Source of the DNA: Pelomonas sp036404855 | GTDB lineage: Bacteria > Pseudomonadota > Gammaproteobacteria > Burkholderiales > Burkholderiaceae_C | Direction of reading: 5' to 3' | NCBI RefSeq assembly: GCF_036404855.1 | Contig: NZ_DASWYS010000223.1 | Coordinates: 1 to 41,733 of the forward strand | Length of the DNA: 41,733 bases | Shown: positions 23,291 through 31,459 of the stretch, piece by piece | How the letters are laid out: each line of letters starts with the position of its first letter | Position numbering within the stretch: the first letter of the stretch is position 1 | Notes under the pieces: generated by a model | Seen by the model: the letters and a program-made list of their open reading frames with translations, nothing else | What the model was told of the DNA's origin: nothing | Databases searched by the model: none | Made by a program: the position numbers and the translations under genes

Positions 23291-24288
23291 GGCCCCGCTT
23301 TTTGCACTTTGCGTGCCTGCGCCTTTCTGGAGCGGGACGCCCGCGCGGAGGGGGCCGCGCCGACCGGACCGGTGCGCAGTTGCTCAAGGATGAGACGCTG
23401 CCCGTCGTCGGCCAGGAACTGCTTGAAGGCCGACGCCACCTGTGGCAGCCGGCGCGTCGCCAGGTGCATGGCGTACCACTCGCGCTCTAGCGGATTGCCG
23501 GCCATCGGCAGCAGCGCCAGCAGCCCCGCCTGAAGCTCCAGGCCGCAGGTATGCAGCGACAGGAAGGCCGCGCCGAAGCCGGCCGCGCACATCTGCTTGA
23601 TGGCCTCGTTGCTGGACATCTCCGAGCCGATGCGCAGCGGCAGGCCCGCATCCTTGTGCAACCGCTCCAGCGTCGTGCGCGTGCCCGAGCCGCGCTCGCG
23701 TACCAGGAGATTGGCGCTGGCCAGGTCCGCCAGCTCAAGCGGTCCTTGCGACATCAACGGGTGACGCGGGGACGCGAGGAAGGCCATCGGATGCTTGGCG
23801 AAGGCCACCGCCGTCGTCTTCAGCTCGCTGGGGGGGCGCCCCATGATGGCGATATCCACCTCCTGCGCGCCCAGCATGCCCACGATCTCGTCGCGGTTGC
23901 CCACGCGCAACTTGACCTTGACGTGCGGATGCTGGGCCGCAAAGGCCACCAACAGTGGCGGCAGCAGGTATTCGGCTGTCGTCACCGCACCGACGCGCAG
24001 CGTGCCAGAGAACACGCCGCGCTGTGCCGCCATCTCGTCACCGGCCTCGCGCCACAGGTCGAGGATGCGCGCCGCGTAGTCAGCCATCACCTCGCCTGCC
24101 GCACTGAGGCGGATGCCCCTCCCCTCGCGCTCCAGCAGCGGCGCTCCGGCACTCTCCTCCAGCAGCTTGAGCTGGATGGACACGGCCGGCTGCGTCAGGT
24201 GCAGCTCGCCAGCGGCACGCGAGACGCTGCCCAGTCGGGCCACTGCGTGGAAGGCTGCGAGCTGGCGGAAGGTGGCGTTCTTAATCAT
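23287..24288 (-). CDS. cbbR: CbbR, LysR-type regulator of the CBB operon
   Basis: CbbR activates the divergent CO2-fixation operon in response to metabolites. It has 333 residues from the ATG at 24286-24288, beginning MIKNATFRQLAAFHAVARLGS. The winged helix-turn-helix (GSVSRAAGELHLTQPAVSIQLKLLE) is followed by a LysR effector-binding domain (GTLRVGAVTTAEYLLPPLL, VGNRDEIVGMLGAQEVDIAIMG, SNEAIKQMCAAGFGAAFLS). A basic Ala/Arg/Lys tail of about 25 residues extends beyond the usual end. The arrangement, divergent from cbbL with about 100 nt between, is typical. The stop overlaps the DUF3422 start. Confidence 0.95.
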   Translation of the reverse strand: MIKNATFRQLAAFHAVARLGSVSRAAGELHLTQPAVSIQLKLLEESAGAPLLEREGRGIRLSAAGEVMADYAARILDLWREAGDEMAAQRGVFSGTLRVGAVTTAEYLLPPLLVAFAAQHPHVKVKLRVGNRDEIVGMLGAQEVDIAIMGRPPSELKTTAVAFAKHPMAFLASPRHPLMSQGPLELADLASANLLVRERGSGTRTTLERLHKDAGLPLRIGSEMSSNEAIKQMCAAGFGAAFLSLHTCGLELQAGLLALLPMAGNPLEREWYAMHLATRRLPQVASAFKQFLADDGQRLILEQLRTGPVGAAPSARASRSRKAQARKVQKAGP

Positions 24289-24391
24289 GAGTCGAAGCCA
24301 ATCATTCACGTAAAAGAATTAACTATTACGAATGTATTCCCGTCCCTACATTCGCGTCCATCGCCACCGTCACCGAGCAAGGAGAGTGCCC
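24289..24391. promoter_or_regulatory. Divergent cbbR-cbbL control region
   Basis: This 103-nt region is conspicuously AT-rich compared with its surroundings. It contains LysR-type T-N11-A patterns, for example T24288-A24300 in the upstream half and T24319-A24331 / T24320-A24332 in the centre. It also has an interrupted dyad, CATTC-AC-GTAA (from 24303) against TTACGAATG. A weak -10 (TACATT, 24347-24352) with a poor -35 would start transcription near 24359, as expected for a promoter needing CbbR. A strong ribosome-binding site, AAGGAGAG, precedes cbbL. Confidence 0.6.
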
Positions 24392-25858
24392 ATGGGCAAC
24401 ATGTCAGAAGCCACGCAAATCACCGACGCCAAGAAGCGCTATTCAGCCGGCGTGCTGAAGTACGCCCAGATGGGCTACTGGGACGCGGACTACGTGCCCA
24501 AGGAGACCGACATCCTGGCGCTGTTCCGCATCACACCGCAGGACGGCGTGGACCCCATCGAGGCTGCCGCCGCCGTGGCCGGCGAATCCAGCACCGCCAC
24601 CTGGACGGTGGTCTGGACGGATCGCCTGACCGCCTGCGACATGTACCGCGCCAAGGCCTACCGCGTCGACCCGGTGCCCAACAACCCGGGCCAGTACTTC
24701 TGCTACGTCGCCTACGACCTCAGCCTGTTCGAGGAGGGTTCCATCACCAATGTCGCCGCCTCCGTCATCGGCAACGTGTTCAGCTTCAAGCCGCTGAAGG
24801 CCGCCCGGCTGGAGGACATGAAGTTCCCAGTCGCCTACGTGAAGACCTTTGCCGGCCCGCCGACGGGCATCGTCGTCGAGCGCGAGCGCCTGGACAAGTT
24901 CGGTCGTCCGCTGCTGGGCGCGACGACCAAGCCCAAGCTGGGCCTGTCGGGTCGCAACTACGGCCGCGTCGTCTACGAAGGCCTCAAGGGTGGCCTGGAC
25001 TTCATGAAGGACGACGAGAACATCAACTCGCAGCCCTTCATGCACTGGCGTGACCGCTTCCTGTTCGTCATGGACGCCGTCAACAAGGCCAGCGCCGCCA
25101 CAGGCGAGGTCAAGGGCAGCTATCTCAATGTGACGGCCGGCACGATGGAGGAGATGTACCGCCGCGCCGAGTTCGCCAAGTCGCTGGGCTCCGTGATCAT
25201 CATGGTCGACCTGGTCGTGGGCTACACCGGCATCCAGAGCCTGAGCCACTGGTGCCGCCAGAACGACATGATCCTGCACCTGCACCGCGCAGGCCACGGC
25301 ACGTACACGCGCCAGAAGAACCACGGCGTCAGCTTCCGCGTCATCGCAAAGTGGATGCGGCTCGTGGGCGTGGACCACATCCACGCCGGAACGGCAGTCG
25401 GCAAGCTCGAGGGCGACCCGCTGACCGTGCAGGGCTACTACAACATCTGCCGCGACACGCAGACGGCCGTCGATCTGCCCCGGGGCATCTACTTCGACCA
25501 GGACTGGGGCGCGATCAAGAAGGTCATGCCTGTCGCATCCGGCGGCATCCATGCCGGCCAGATGCACCAGCTCATCGACCTCTTCGGCGACGACGTCGTC
25601 CTGCAGTTCGGGGGCGGCACCATCGGCCATCCGCAAGGCATCCAGGCCGGCGCCACCGCCAACCGCGTCGCGCTGGAGGCCATGGTGCTGGCCCGCAACG
25701 AGGGCCGGGACATCGGAGCCGAAGGCCCGCAGATCCTGCGCGAGGCCGCCCGCTGGTGCAGCCCGCTGGCCGCGGCCCTCGAGACCTGGGGCGACATCAC
25801 CTTCAACTACACGTCGACCGACACGTCGGACTACGTGACCACGCCTTCCGTGGCCTGA
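24392..25858 (+). CDS. cbbL: RuBisCO large subunit, form IC (red type)
   Basis: This is the large chain of ribulose-1,5-bisphosphate carboxylase/oxygenase, which fixes CO2. It has 488 residues from the ATG at 24392, 7 nt after GGAG. A second ATG lies three codons on. The catalytic Lys is in GATTKPKLG (about 180). The carbamylated Lys with its metal ligands Asp and Glu is in FMKDDENINSQPF (about 206-209). The active-site His is in HLHRAGH and the loop 6 Lys in AGTAVGKLEGDP. The sequence, the adjacent cbbX and the small-subunit length place it in red-type form IC, as in C. necator. The C-terminal tail (TDTSDYVTTPSVA) is the part which CbbX pulls on in this type. Confidence 0.98.
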   Translation: MGNMSEATQITDAKKRYSAGVLKYAQMGYWDADYVPKETDILALFRITPQDGVDPIEAAAAVAGESSTATWTVVWTDRLTACDMYRAKAYRVDPVPNNPGQYFCYVAYDLSLFEEGSITNVAASVIGNVFSFKPLKAARLEDMKFPVAYVKTFAGPPTGIVVERERLDKFGRPLLGATTKPKLGLSGRNYGRVVYEGLKGGLDFMKDDENINSQPFMHWRDRFLFVMDAVNKASAATGEVKGSYLNVTAGTMEEMYRRAEFAKSLGSVIIMVDLVVGYTGIQSLSHWCRQNDMILHLHRAGHGTYTRQKNHGVSFRVIAKWMRLVGVDHIHAGTAVGKLEGDPLTVQGYYNICRDTQTAVDLPRGIYFDQDWGAIKKVMPVASGGIHAGQMHQLIDLFGDDVVLQFGGGTIGHPQGIQAGATANRVALEAMVLARNEGRDIGAEGPQILREAARWCSPLAAALETWGDITFNYTSTDTSDYVTTPSVA

Positions 25859-25875
25859 ACACGAGCGAGACCACC

Positions 25876-26295
25876 ATGCGAATCACCCAAGGCACCTTCT
25901 CCTTCCTCCCCGACCTGAGCGACGCGCAGATCGTCAAGCAGATCGACTACTGCCTCGCCAGGGGCTGGGCCGTCGGCATTGAGTACACCGACGACCCGCA
26001 TCCGCGCAACACCTATTGGGAAATGTTCGGCAACCCGATGTTCGACATCGGCGATGCGGCCGGCGTAATGCTCGAACTGAAGGTCTGCCGCGAGAGCTTC
26101 CCCGGCCAGTACATCCGACTCTCGGCGTTCGACTCCACGCACGGCACCGAGTCCGTCGTGCTGTCCTTCATCGTCAACCGACCCAAGGTCGAACCGGGCT
26201 TCCGGCTGATCCGCGCCGAAGAGCCGGGCCGCACGCTGCGCTACGCCACCGAGAGCTACGCGGTGCAACGCTCGGCCGAAGGCCAGCGCTACTGA
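25876..26295 (+). CDS. cbbS: RuBisCO small subunit, form IC
   Basis: This is the 139-residue small chain of the hexadecameric enzyme, needed for assembly and full activity. It begins MRITQGTFSFLPDLSDAQI and contains WAVGIEYTDDPHPRNTYWEM and the C-terminal block RYATESYAVQRSAEGQRY. The extended C-terminus is the beta-hairpin that lines the central pore in red-type enzymes. The gene begins 17 nt after cbbL and ends 10 nt before cbbX. The ATG is at 25876-25878. Confidence 0.97.
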   Translation: MRITQGTFSFLPDLSDAQIVKQIDYCLARGWAVGIEYTDDPHPRNTYWEMFGNPMFDIGDAAGVMLELKVCRESFPGQYIRLSAFDSTHGTESVVLSFIVNRPKVEPGFRLIRAEEPGRTLRYATESYAVQRSAEGQRY

Positions 26296-26305
26296 GGCCG
26301 CCGAC

Positions 26306-27208
26306 ATGAGCGCCGTGCAGCCCCCCCTGGCCGCCACGCCCTCCGCGCTGCTCGAAGCCTCGGGCGTGCGCGAGGTGTTGGACCAGCTCGACCGCGAGCT
26401 GATCGGCCTCGCGCCGGTCAAGGGGCGCATACGCGATATCGCCGCGCTGCTGCTCATCGACAAGCTGCGCGCCGAGCAGGGCCTGCAGTCCACGCCGCCT
26501 TCGCTGCACATGTGCTTCACCGGCAACCCCGGCACTGGCAAGACAACGGTGGCGCTGCGCATGGCGGCCGTGCTCAAGCAACTGGGCTACGTGCGCAAGG
26601 GCCACCTGGTGGCCGTGACGCGCGACGACCTTGTCGGCCAGTTCATCGGCCACACGGCGCCCAAGACCCGCGAGATCGTCAAGAAGGCCATGGGCGGCGT
26701 GCTGTTCATCGACGAGGCCTACTACCTCTACAAGCCGGAGAACGAGCGCGACTATGGACAGGAGTCCATCGAGATCCTGCTGCAGGTGATGGAGAACCAC
26801 CGCGATGACCTGGTCGTCATCCTTGCCGGCTACCGCGATCGGATGGATACGTTTTTCTCCAGCAACCCGGGCATGGCCTCGCGCATCGCACATCACATCG
26901 ACTTCCCGGACTACAGCGAGCCCGAACTGATGCAGATCGCGCAGCTCATGTTGCAGCAGCTCAACTACCGCTTCGACGACGCAGCCTCGCCCGCCTTCGC
27001 GCGCTACGTCGGCCTGCGCCGGCAACAGCCCCACTTCGCCAACGCACGCTCCATCCGCAACGCGCTGGATCGCATCCGCCTGCGCCATGCAACGCGCCTG
27101 TTCACGGCCGACGCGGTCCTGACGCGGGAACAGCTCTGCACGCTGCAGGCCGAGGACGTGCTCGCCAGCCGCGTGTTCGGCGCAATGGAGGTCAGCCATG
27201 GCGACTGA
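26306..27208 (+). CDS. cbbX: CbbX, red-type RuBisCO activase
   Basis: CbbX is an AAA+ ATPase that removes inhibitory sugar phosphates from red-type RuBisCO by pulling its large-subunit C-terminus. It has 300 residues. Walker A is FTGNPGTGKTTVA and Walker B is GGVLFIDEAYYLY. The pore and sensor segments GHTAPKTRE, DYGQESIEILLQVME and VVILAGYRDRMDTFF follow, then the arginine-finger region NPGMASRIAHH. The protein ends in a four-helix C-terminal domain. The gene overlaps cbbY by 11 nt. Activity in the family is allosterically stimulated by ribulose bisphosphate. Confidence 0.96.
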   Translation: MSAVQPPLAATPSALLEASGVREVLDQLDRELIGLAPVKGRIRDIAALLLIDKLRAEQGLQSTPPSLHMCFTGNPGTGKTTVALRMAAVLKQLGYVRKGHLVAVTRDDLVGQFIGHTAPKTREIVKKAMGGVLFIDEAYYLYKPENERDYGQESIEILLQVMENHRDDLVVILAGYRDRMDTFFSSNPGMASRIAHHIDFPDYSEPELMQIAQLMLQQLNYRFDDAASPAFARYVGLRRQQPHFANARSIRNALDRIRLRHATRLFTADAVLTREQLCTLQAEDVLASRVFGAMEVSHGD

Positions 27209-28004
27209 AGCGCTGATCTTCGACGTCGACGGCACGCTGGCAGACACCGAAGAGGCCCACCGGGTGGCTTTCAACCTCGCCTTCGAGCGCCATCGCCTCG
27301 GCTGGGTCTGGAGCCGCGCTGACTACCGTCAGTTGCTCGAGGTGACCGGCGGCAAGGAGCGCATCGCCAGCTACATCGATCTGCTGCCGACGTCCGCCCC
27401 GGAGCGGCGGCGCCTGATGGGCCTGGTGCCCGTGCTGCACGCCGACAAGACGCGCTTTTACACCGCGGTCGTCCAGGACGGCGGCGTGCCGCTGCGGGAA
27501 GGCATCGCCCGGCTCATCGGCGAGGCACAGGACCAAGGCTGCCGGCTGGCCATCGCCAGCACCACCACGGCGGCCAATATCCATGCGCTGCTGACGGCCA
27601 CGCTGGGGCCGCGTGGACTGGACCTGTTCGCCGTGATCGCCTGTGGTGACCAGGTGCGTGCCAAGAAACCCGCACCCGACATCTACAAGCTCGCGCTGGC
27701 CACGTTGGGCCTGCAGCCCGAGCAGGCACTTGCGCTGGAGGACTCCGTCAACGGTCTGCGCGCCGCCACCGGCGCCGGCCTGTGGACGTTGGTGACACCA
27801 ACCTTCTGGACCCAGGGCGGCGACTTCGCCGCCGCCGGCCTGGTGCTGCCTCATCTGGGCGAACCGCAGGCTCCTCTGCACGGCGAGCCCGGCTGCCTGC
27901 TGAAGACGGCCGGCTGGCTGCGCTTCGATGAACTGTGCGCGCTCGCCAGCCCGCCCCCACCCCTCAACGCCGTCCAGGCCCTGTACCGAGGCCTCCCGTC
28001 ATGA
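27198..28004 (+). CDS. cbbY: CbbY, HAD-family sugar-bisphosphate phosphatase
   Basis: CbbY removes misfire products of RuBisCO such as xylulose-1,5-bisphosphate, which would inhibit the enzyme. It has 268 residues of the haloacid dehalogenase family. The nucleophile motif is IFDVDGTLADTEEAHRVAFN, the second motif lies in LAIASTTTAANIHALL, and the Lys and acidic motifs are in KKPAPDIYKLAL and ALEDSVNGLRAATGAG. A helical cap lies between motif one and two. It starts inside the end of cbbX and its stop overlaps the rpe start by 4 nt. Confidence 0.94.
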   Translation: MATEALIFDVDGTLADTEEAHRVAFNLAFERHRLGWVWSRADYRQLLEVTGGKERIASYIDLLPTSAPERRRLMGLVPVLHADKTRFYTAVVQDGGVPLREGIARLIGEAQDQGCRLAIASTTTAANIHALLTATLGPRGLDLFAVIACGDQVRAKKPAPDIYKLALATLGLQPEQALALEDSVNGLRAATGAGLWTLVTPTFWTQGGDFAAAGLVLPHLGEPQAPLHGEPGCLLKTAGWLRFDELCALASPPPPLNAVQALYRGLPS

Positions 28005-28708
28005 ACGCAACTGCCACCCCGCGCCCGCTGCGCATCGCGCCCAGCCTGCTGTCCGCCGACTTCTCTCGGCTGGGCGAGGAGGTCCGCGCCGTCATCGAAG
28101 CCGGTGCTGATCTCATTCACTTCGACGTGATGGACAACCACTACGTGCCCAACCTGACGGTGGGTCCCATGGTGTGCCAAGCCATCAAGCCTCATTGCCG
28201 GACGGCCGATGGCCGGCCGGTCCCCATCGACGTGCACCTGATGGTGTCCCCGGTGGACGCGCTGATCCCCATGTTCGCGGAAGCCGGTGCCGACCTCATC
28301 ACCTTCCATCCCGAGGCCAGCCTGCACGTGGACCGCAGCTTGCAGTTGATCCGATCGCTGGGCATGAAGGCAGGCCTGGTCCTGAATCCAGCCACGCCGC
28401 TGCACGTGATCGACCATGTCATGGACCGGCTGGACATCGTGCTGCTGATGTCGGTAAACCCCGGCTTCGGCGGCCAGGCCTTCATCGAAAGCACGCTGCC
28501 CAAGATCGAGCTGCTGCGCAGGCGCATCGACGCCACCGGACGCGACATCTGGCTGGAGGTCGACGGCGGCGTGAACGCGCGCAACATCCGCCGCGTCGTT
28601 GCCGCCGGCGCCGACACCGTGGTGGCCGGATCGGCCGTGTTCACGGGCGGCGACTACCGCCGCAGCATCACCGCGCTGCGCGGCGAAGCAGAAGGTAGCC
28701 GGCCATGA
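28001..28708 (+). CDS. rpe: Ribulose-phosphate 3-epimerase
   Basis: This TIM-barrel enzyme (CbbE) converts xylulose 5-phosphate to ribulose 5-phosphate in the regenerative part of the cycle. It has 235 residues starting at the ATG at 28001, which overlaps the cbbY stop (ATGA). Characteristic motifs are RIAPSLLSADFSRLGEEV, LIHFDVMDNHYVPNLTVGP (metal and catalytic Asp), IDVHLMVSP, MSVNPGFGGQAFI and LEVDGGVNARNI, with the phosphate-binding VAGSAVF near the end. A longer reading back into cbbY has no family similarity. Confidence 0.96.
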   Translation: MNATATPRPLRIAPSLLSADFSRLGEEVRAVIEAGADLIHFDVMDNHYVPNLTVGPMVCQAIKPHCRTADGRPVPIDVHLMVSPVDALIPMFAEAGADLITFHPEASLHVDRSLQLIRSLGMKAGLVLNPATPLHVIDHVMDRLDIVLLMSVNPGFGGQAFIESTLPKIELLRRRIDATGRDIWLEVDGGVNARNIRRVVAAGADTVVAGSAVFTGGDYRRSITALRGEAEGSRP

Positions 28709-29406
28709 GCGTGCCCATCACGGCCATCGCCTTCGACCTGGACGGCACATTGATCGACAGCGCTGCGGGCGTGGCCCTTGCGCTGAACGCGGCGCTGGCC
28801 TCGGTCGGCTTGGCCGGGTTCGAGCTGCCCATCGTGCGCAGCTGGATAGGCGACGGGCCGGACGCCTTGATCCAGCGCGCACTGGCGGCCTCGCGCCTCG
28901 GCAACGCCGAGCCGGCCATGCTGGCCGCACGGTTGCGTGAGGTCTTCGACCGCACGACGCTGGAGGACCCGTCGGCCCAGGGAGAGCCCTACCCCGACGT
29001 GACGGGGTTGCTGCTGGAACTGTCAGACGTCTACCCGCTCGCGGTAGTGACCAACAAGCCGACGCCGCTGGCACGGGCCGTGCTGGATGCCGCGGGACTG
29101 CTAGGCCATTTCACGACCGTCCACGGCGCCGACACCGCGGCGCAGCGCAAGCCGTCGCCGCTGCTGATCCAGCAGGCGGCGCAGAGGCTGGACGTGCCGA
29201 CGGCTGAACTGCTGATGGTCGGCGACGGCCCGCACGACCTACATGCGGCGCGCGCCGCTGGCTGCCGCGCGGCCTGGGCGAGCTGGGGCTATGGCGAGGC
29301 ACCCGCAGTCTTCGCTGCCGACCTCTGGCGGCTCGACGCCCCTCGCGTGCTGATCGCCCGCCTGCGACCGCCCGAGATGGCGCCGCGCCACGCACCGATT
29401 CACTGA
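28705..29406 (+). CDS. cbbZ: Phosphoglycolate phosphatase
   Basis: CbbZ hydrolyses 2-phosphoglycolate, the toxic product of RuBisCO oxygenation. It has 233 residues of the HAD family. The nucleophile motif is AFDLDGTLIDSAAGVALALN, with VRSWIGDGPDALIQRAL in the cap, LAVVTNKPTPLARAVL as motif two, KPSPLLIQQA with the conserved Lys, and LLMVGDGPHDLHAARAAGC as the acidic motif. It overlaps rpe by 4 nt. It and cbbY are two distinct HAD enzymes serving RuBisCO side products in one operon. Confidence 0.94.
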   Translation: MSVPITAIAFDLDGTLIDSAAGVALALNAALASVGLAGFELPIVRSWIGDGPDALIQRALAASRLGNAEPAMLAARLREVFDRTTLEDPSAQGEPYPDVTGLLLELSDVYPLAVVTNKPTPLARAVLDAAGLLGHFTTVHGADTAAQRKPSPLLIQQAAQRLDVPTAELLMVGDGPHDLHAARAAGCRAAWASWGYGEAPAVFAADLWRLDAPRVLIARLRPPEMAPRHAPIH

Positions 29407-29422
29407 GAAACAGGAGACCGCG

Positions 29423-30496
29423 ATGCCCACCGGAGGACGTTCCACCCTCACCCAGTTCCTCATCGAGGAGCGACGCCGACACCCCGATGCCACCGGCGAC
29501 CTGAACGCGCTGATCACCGACGTTTCGCTGGCCTGCAAGGCCATCGCGCGCAAGGTCGCCTATGGCGCACTGGCCGACGTTCTGGGCAGCGCCGGAACGG
29601 ACAACGTGCAGGGCGAGGACCAGAAGACGCTGGACGTGCTGGCCAACGACATGTTCCTGCGGGCCAGCGAATGGGGCGGTCACGTCGCTGGCATGTTGTC
29701 CGAGGAAATGGAAGCGCACTATGCGCTGCCACCTCAGCATCCGCGAGGCAAGTACCTGCTGCTGTTCGACCCGCTGGACGGCTCGTCCAACATTGACGTC
29801 AATGTGTCGGTGGGCAGCATCTTCTCGGTGCTACGCGCTCAAACGCCCGGTGAGGATCCGCAGCCGGAAGACTTTCTGCAGCCTGGCAGCACCCAGGTCT
29901 GCGCCGGCTACGCAATCTATGGCCCGTCCACCATGCTGGTGCTGACGCTGGGCCGCGGCACGCATGCCTTCACGCTGGACCCGCAGCTGGGCGAATGGGT
30001 GCTCAGCCACCGCGACCTGCAGGTGCCGGAGAAGACCCGCGAGTTCGCGATCAACGCGTCCAACAGCCGCTTCTGGGAACCGGCCGTCAAGCGCTACGTG
30101 GACGAGTGCACCGCAGGCAAGGCCGGCCCGCGCGGGCACGACTTCAACATGCGTTGGATCGCATCGCTGGTGGCGGAGACACACCGCATCCTCATGCGCG
30201 GCGGCGTCTTCCTCTACCCGCGTGACACCAAAGACCCGACCCGCGCCGGCCGCCTTCGGCTGCTCTACGAGGCCTGTCCCATCTCCTTCCTGATCGAACA
30301 GGCCGGTGGCCGCGCCAGCACCGGCCGCAGCCGGCTGATGGACGTGAAGCCAGAAGGGCTGCACCAGCGCATCGGCTTCGTCTTCGGTTCGTCAGAGGAA
30401 GTGGCGCGCATCGAGAAGTACCACGCCGAGGAGCCTGGCCAGAGCTACGACTCGCCGCTGTTCGGCAAACGCGGCCTGTTTGCCGCCAACGCCTGA
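29423..30496 (+). CDS. cbbF: Fructose-1,6-bisphosphatase, class I
   Basis: This enzyme (CbbF) dephosphorylates fructose-1,6-bisphosphate, and in autotrophic bacteria often also sedoheptulose-1,7-bisphosphate. It has 357 residues. The metal sites are MLSEEMEA and LLLFDPLDGSSNIDVNVSVG, and the substrate-binding region is in FNMRWIASLVAETHRILMRGG. The ATG at 29423 is preceded by CAGGAGA. It follows cbbZ by 16 nt. No separate sedoheptulose bisphosphatase gene is present in the operon. Confidence 0.96.
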   Translation: MPTGGRSTLTQFLIEERRRHPDATGDLNALITDVSLACKAIARKVAYGALADVLGSAGTDNVQGEDQKTLDVLANDMFLRASEWGGHVAGMLSEEMEAHYALPPQHPRGKYLLLFDPLDGSSNIDVNVSVGSIFSVLRAQTPGEDPQPEDFLQPGSTQVCAGYAIYGPSTMLVLTLGRGTHAFTLDPQLGEWVLSHRDLQVPEKTREFAINASNSRFWEPAVKRYVDECTAGKAGPRGHDFNMRWIASLVAETHRILMRGGVFLYPRDTKDPTRAGRLRLLYEACPISFLIEQAGGRASTGRSRLMDVKPEGLHQRIGFVFGSSEEVARIEKYHAEEPGQSYDSPLFGKRGLFAANA

Positions 30497-30569
30497 GCGC
30501 GCATCACCCACTGCACGGGCGCTCTCGCGGCGCCGGCCCAAACGCATCCGAAAACGAACGGGGAACCCC

Positions 30570-31451
30570 ATGTCCGCCAAGCATCCCATCATCGCCATCA
30601 CCGGCTCGTCCGGTGCAGGCACCACGTCAGTGACGCGCACCTTCGAGAACATCTTCCGCCGCGAAGACGTGGCGGCGGCCATCATCGAGGGTGACAGCTT
30701 CCACCGATACGACCGCCAGGCCATGAAGGTCGCGATGGCGGAGGCCGAGCAGCAGGACAACCCGCACTTCAGCCACTTCGGCGAGAGCGCCAACCTGTTC
30801 GGCGAACTGCAAGAGCTGTTCCGCAGCTATGGCGAAACCGGCAGTGGCCAAAGCCGCAAGTACCTGCACAACGACGAGGAGGCGAAACCCTACCAGCAGC
30901 CGCCCGGCACCTTCACCCCTTGGGAGCCGCTGCCGGCCAGCGACCTGCTGTTCTACGAAGGCCTGCATGGCGGCGTGACGACCGACAAAGTCGACGTGGC
31001 GCGCTTCGTAGACCTGTTGATCGGCGTCGTTCCCGTCATCAACCTCGAGTGGATTCAAAAGATCCACCGTGATCGCAGCACGCGCGGCTACTCCACCGAG
31101 GCTGTGACCGACGTGATCCTGCGCCGCATGCACGAGTACGTGCACTACATCTGCCCGCAGTTCACGCGCACGCACATCAACTTCCAGCGCGTGCCGGTGG
31201 TGGATACCTCCGACCCCTTCATCGCCCGCACCATTCCTACTGCCGACGAAAGCCTGGTGGTGATCCGCTTCGCCAACCCGCGCGGCTTCGACTTTCCCTA
31301 TCTGCTGAGCATGCTGCACGATTCGTGGATGTCGCGCGCCAACACCCTGGTGGTGCCTGGCGGGAAGATGGAGCTGGCCATGCAGCTGATCTTCACGCCG
31401 ATGATTCTTCGGCTGGTGGAGCGCCGTCGCAACCTGCTGGCCGCGGCATGA
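30570..31451 (+). CDS. cbbP: Phosphoribulokinase
   Basis: Phosphoribulokinase makes the CO2 acceptor ribulose-1,5-bisphosphate from ribulose 5-phosphate and ATP. It has 293 residues starting MSAKHPIIAITGSSGAGTTS, with the P-loop at GSSGAGTTS. EGDSFHRYDRQAM holds the catalytic acidic residue and LLFYEGLHGGV is the Walker B region. The length is that of the bacterial octameric PrkB type, not the cyanobacterial/plant type. The ATG at 30570 is chosen because an upstream reading of 30 residues is basic and unrelated. It follows cbbF after a 73-nt gap in which I saw no regulatory signal. Confidence 0.96.
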   Translation: MSAKHPIIAITGSSGAGTTSVTRTFENIFRREDVAAAIIEGDSFHRYDRQAMKVAMAEAEQQDNPHFSHFGESANLFGELQELFRSYGETGSGQSRKYLHNDEEAKPYQQPPGTFTPWEPLPASDLLFYEGLHGGVTTDKVDVARFVDLLIGVVPVINLEWIQKIHRDRSTRGYSTEAVTDVILRRMHEYVHYICPQFTRTHINFQRVPVVDTSDPFIARTIPTADESLVVIRFANPRGFDFPYLLSMLHDSWMSRANTLVVPGGKMELAMQLIFTPMILRLVERRRNLLAAA

Positions 31452-31459
31452 GGTCAGGC

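Noticed and set aside
24443..25636. Minus-strand open frame opposite cbbL
   Set aside because: It is antisense to the certain RuBisCO large-subunit gene, with no own features.
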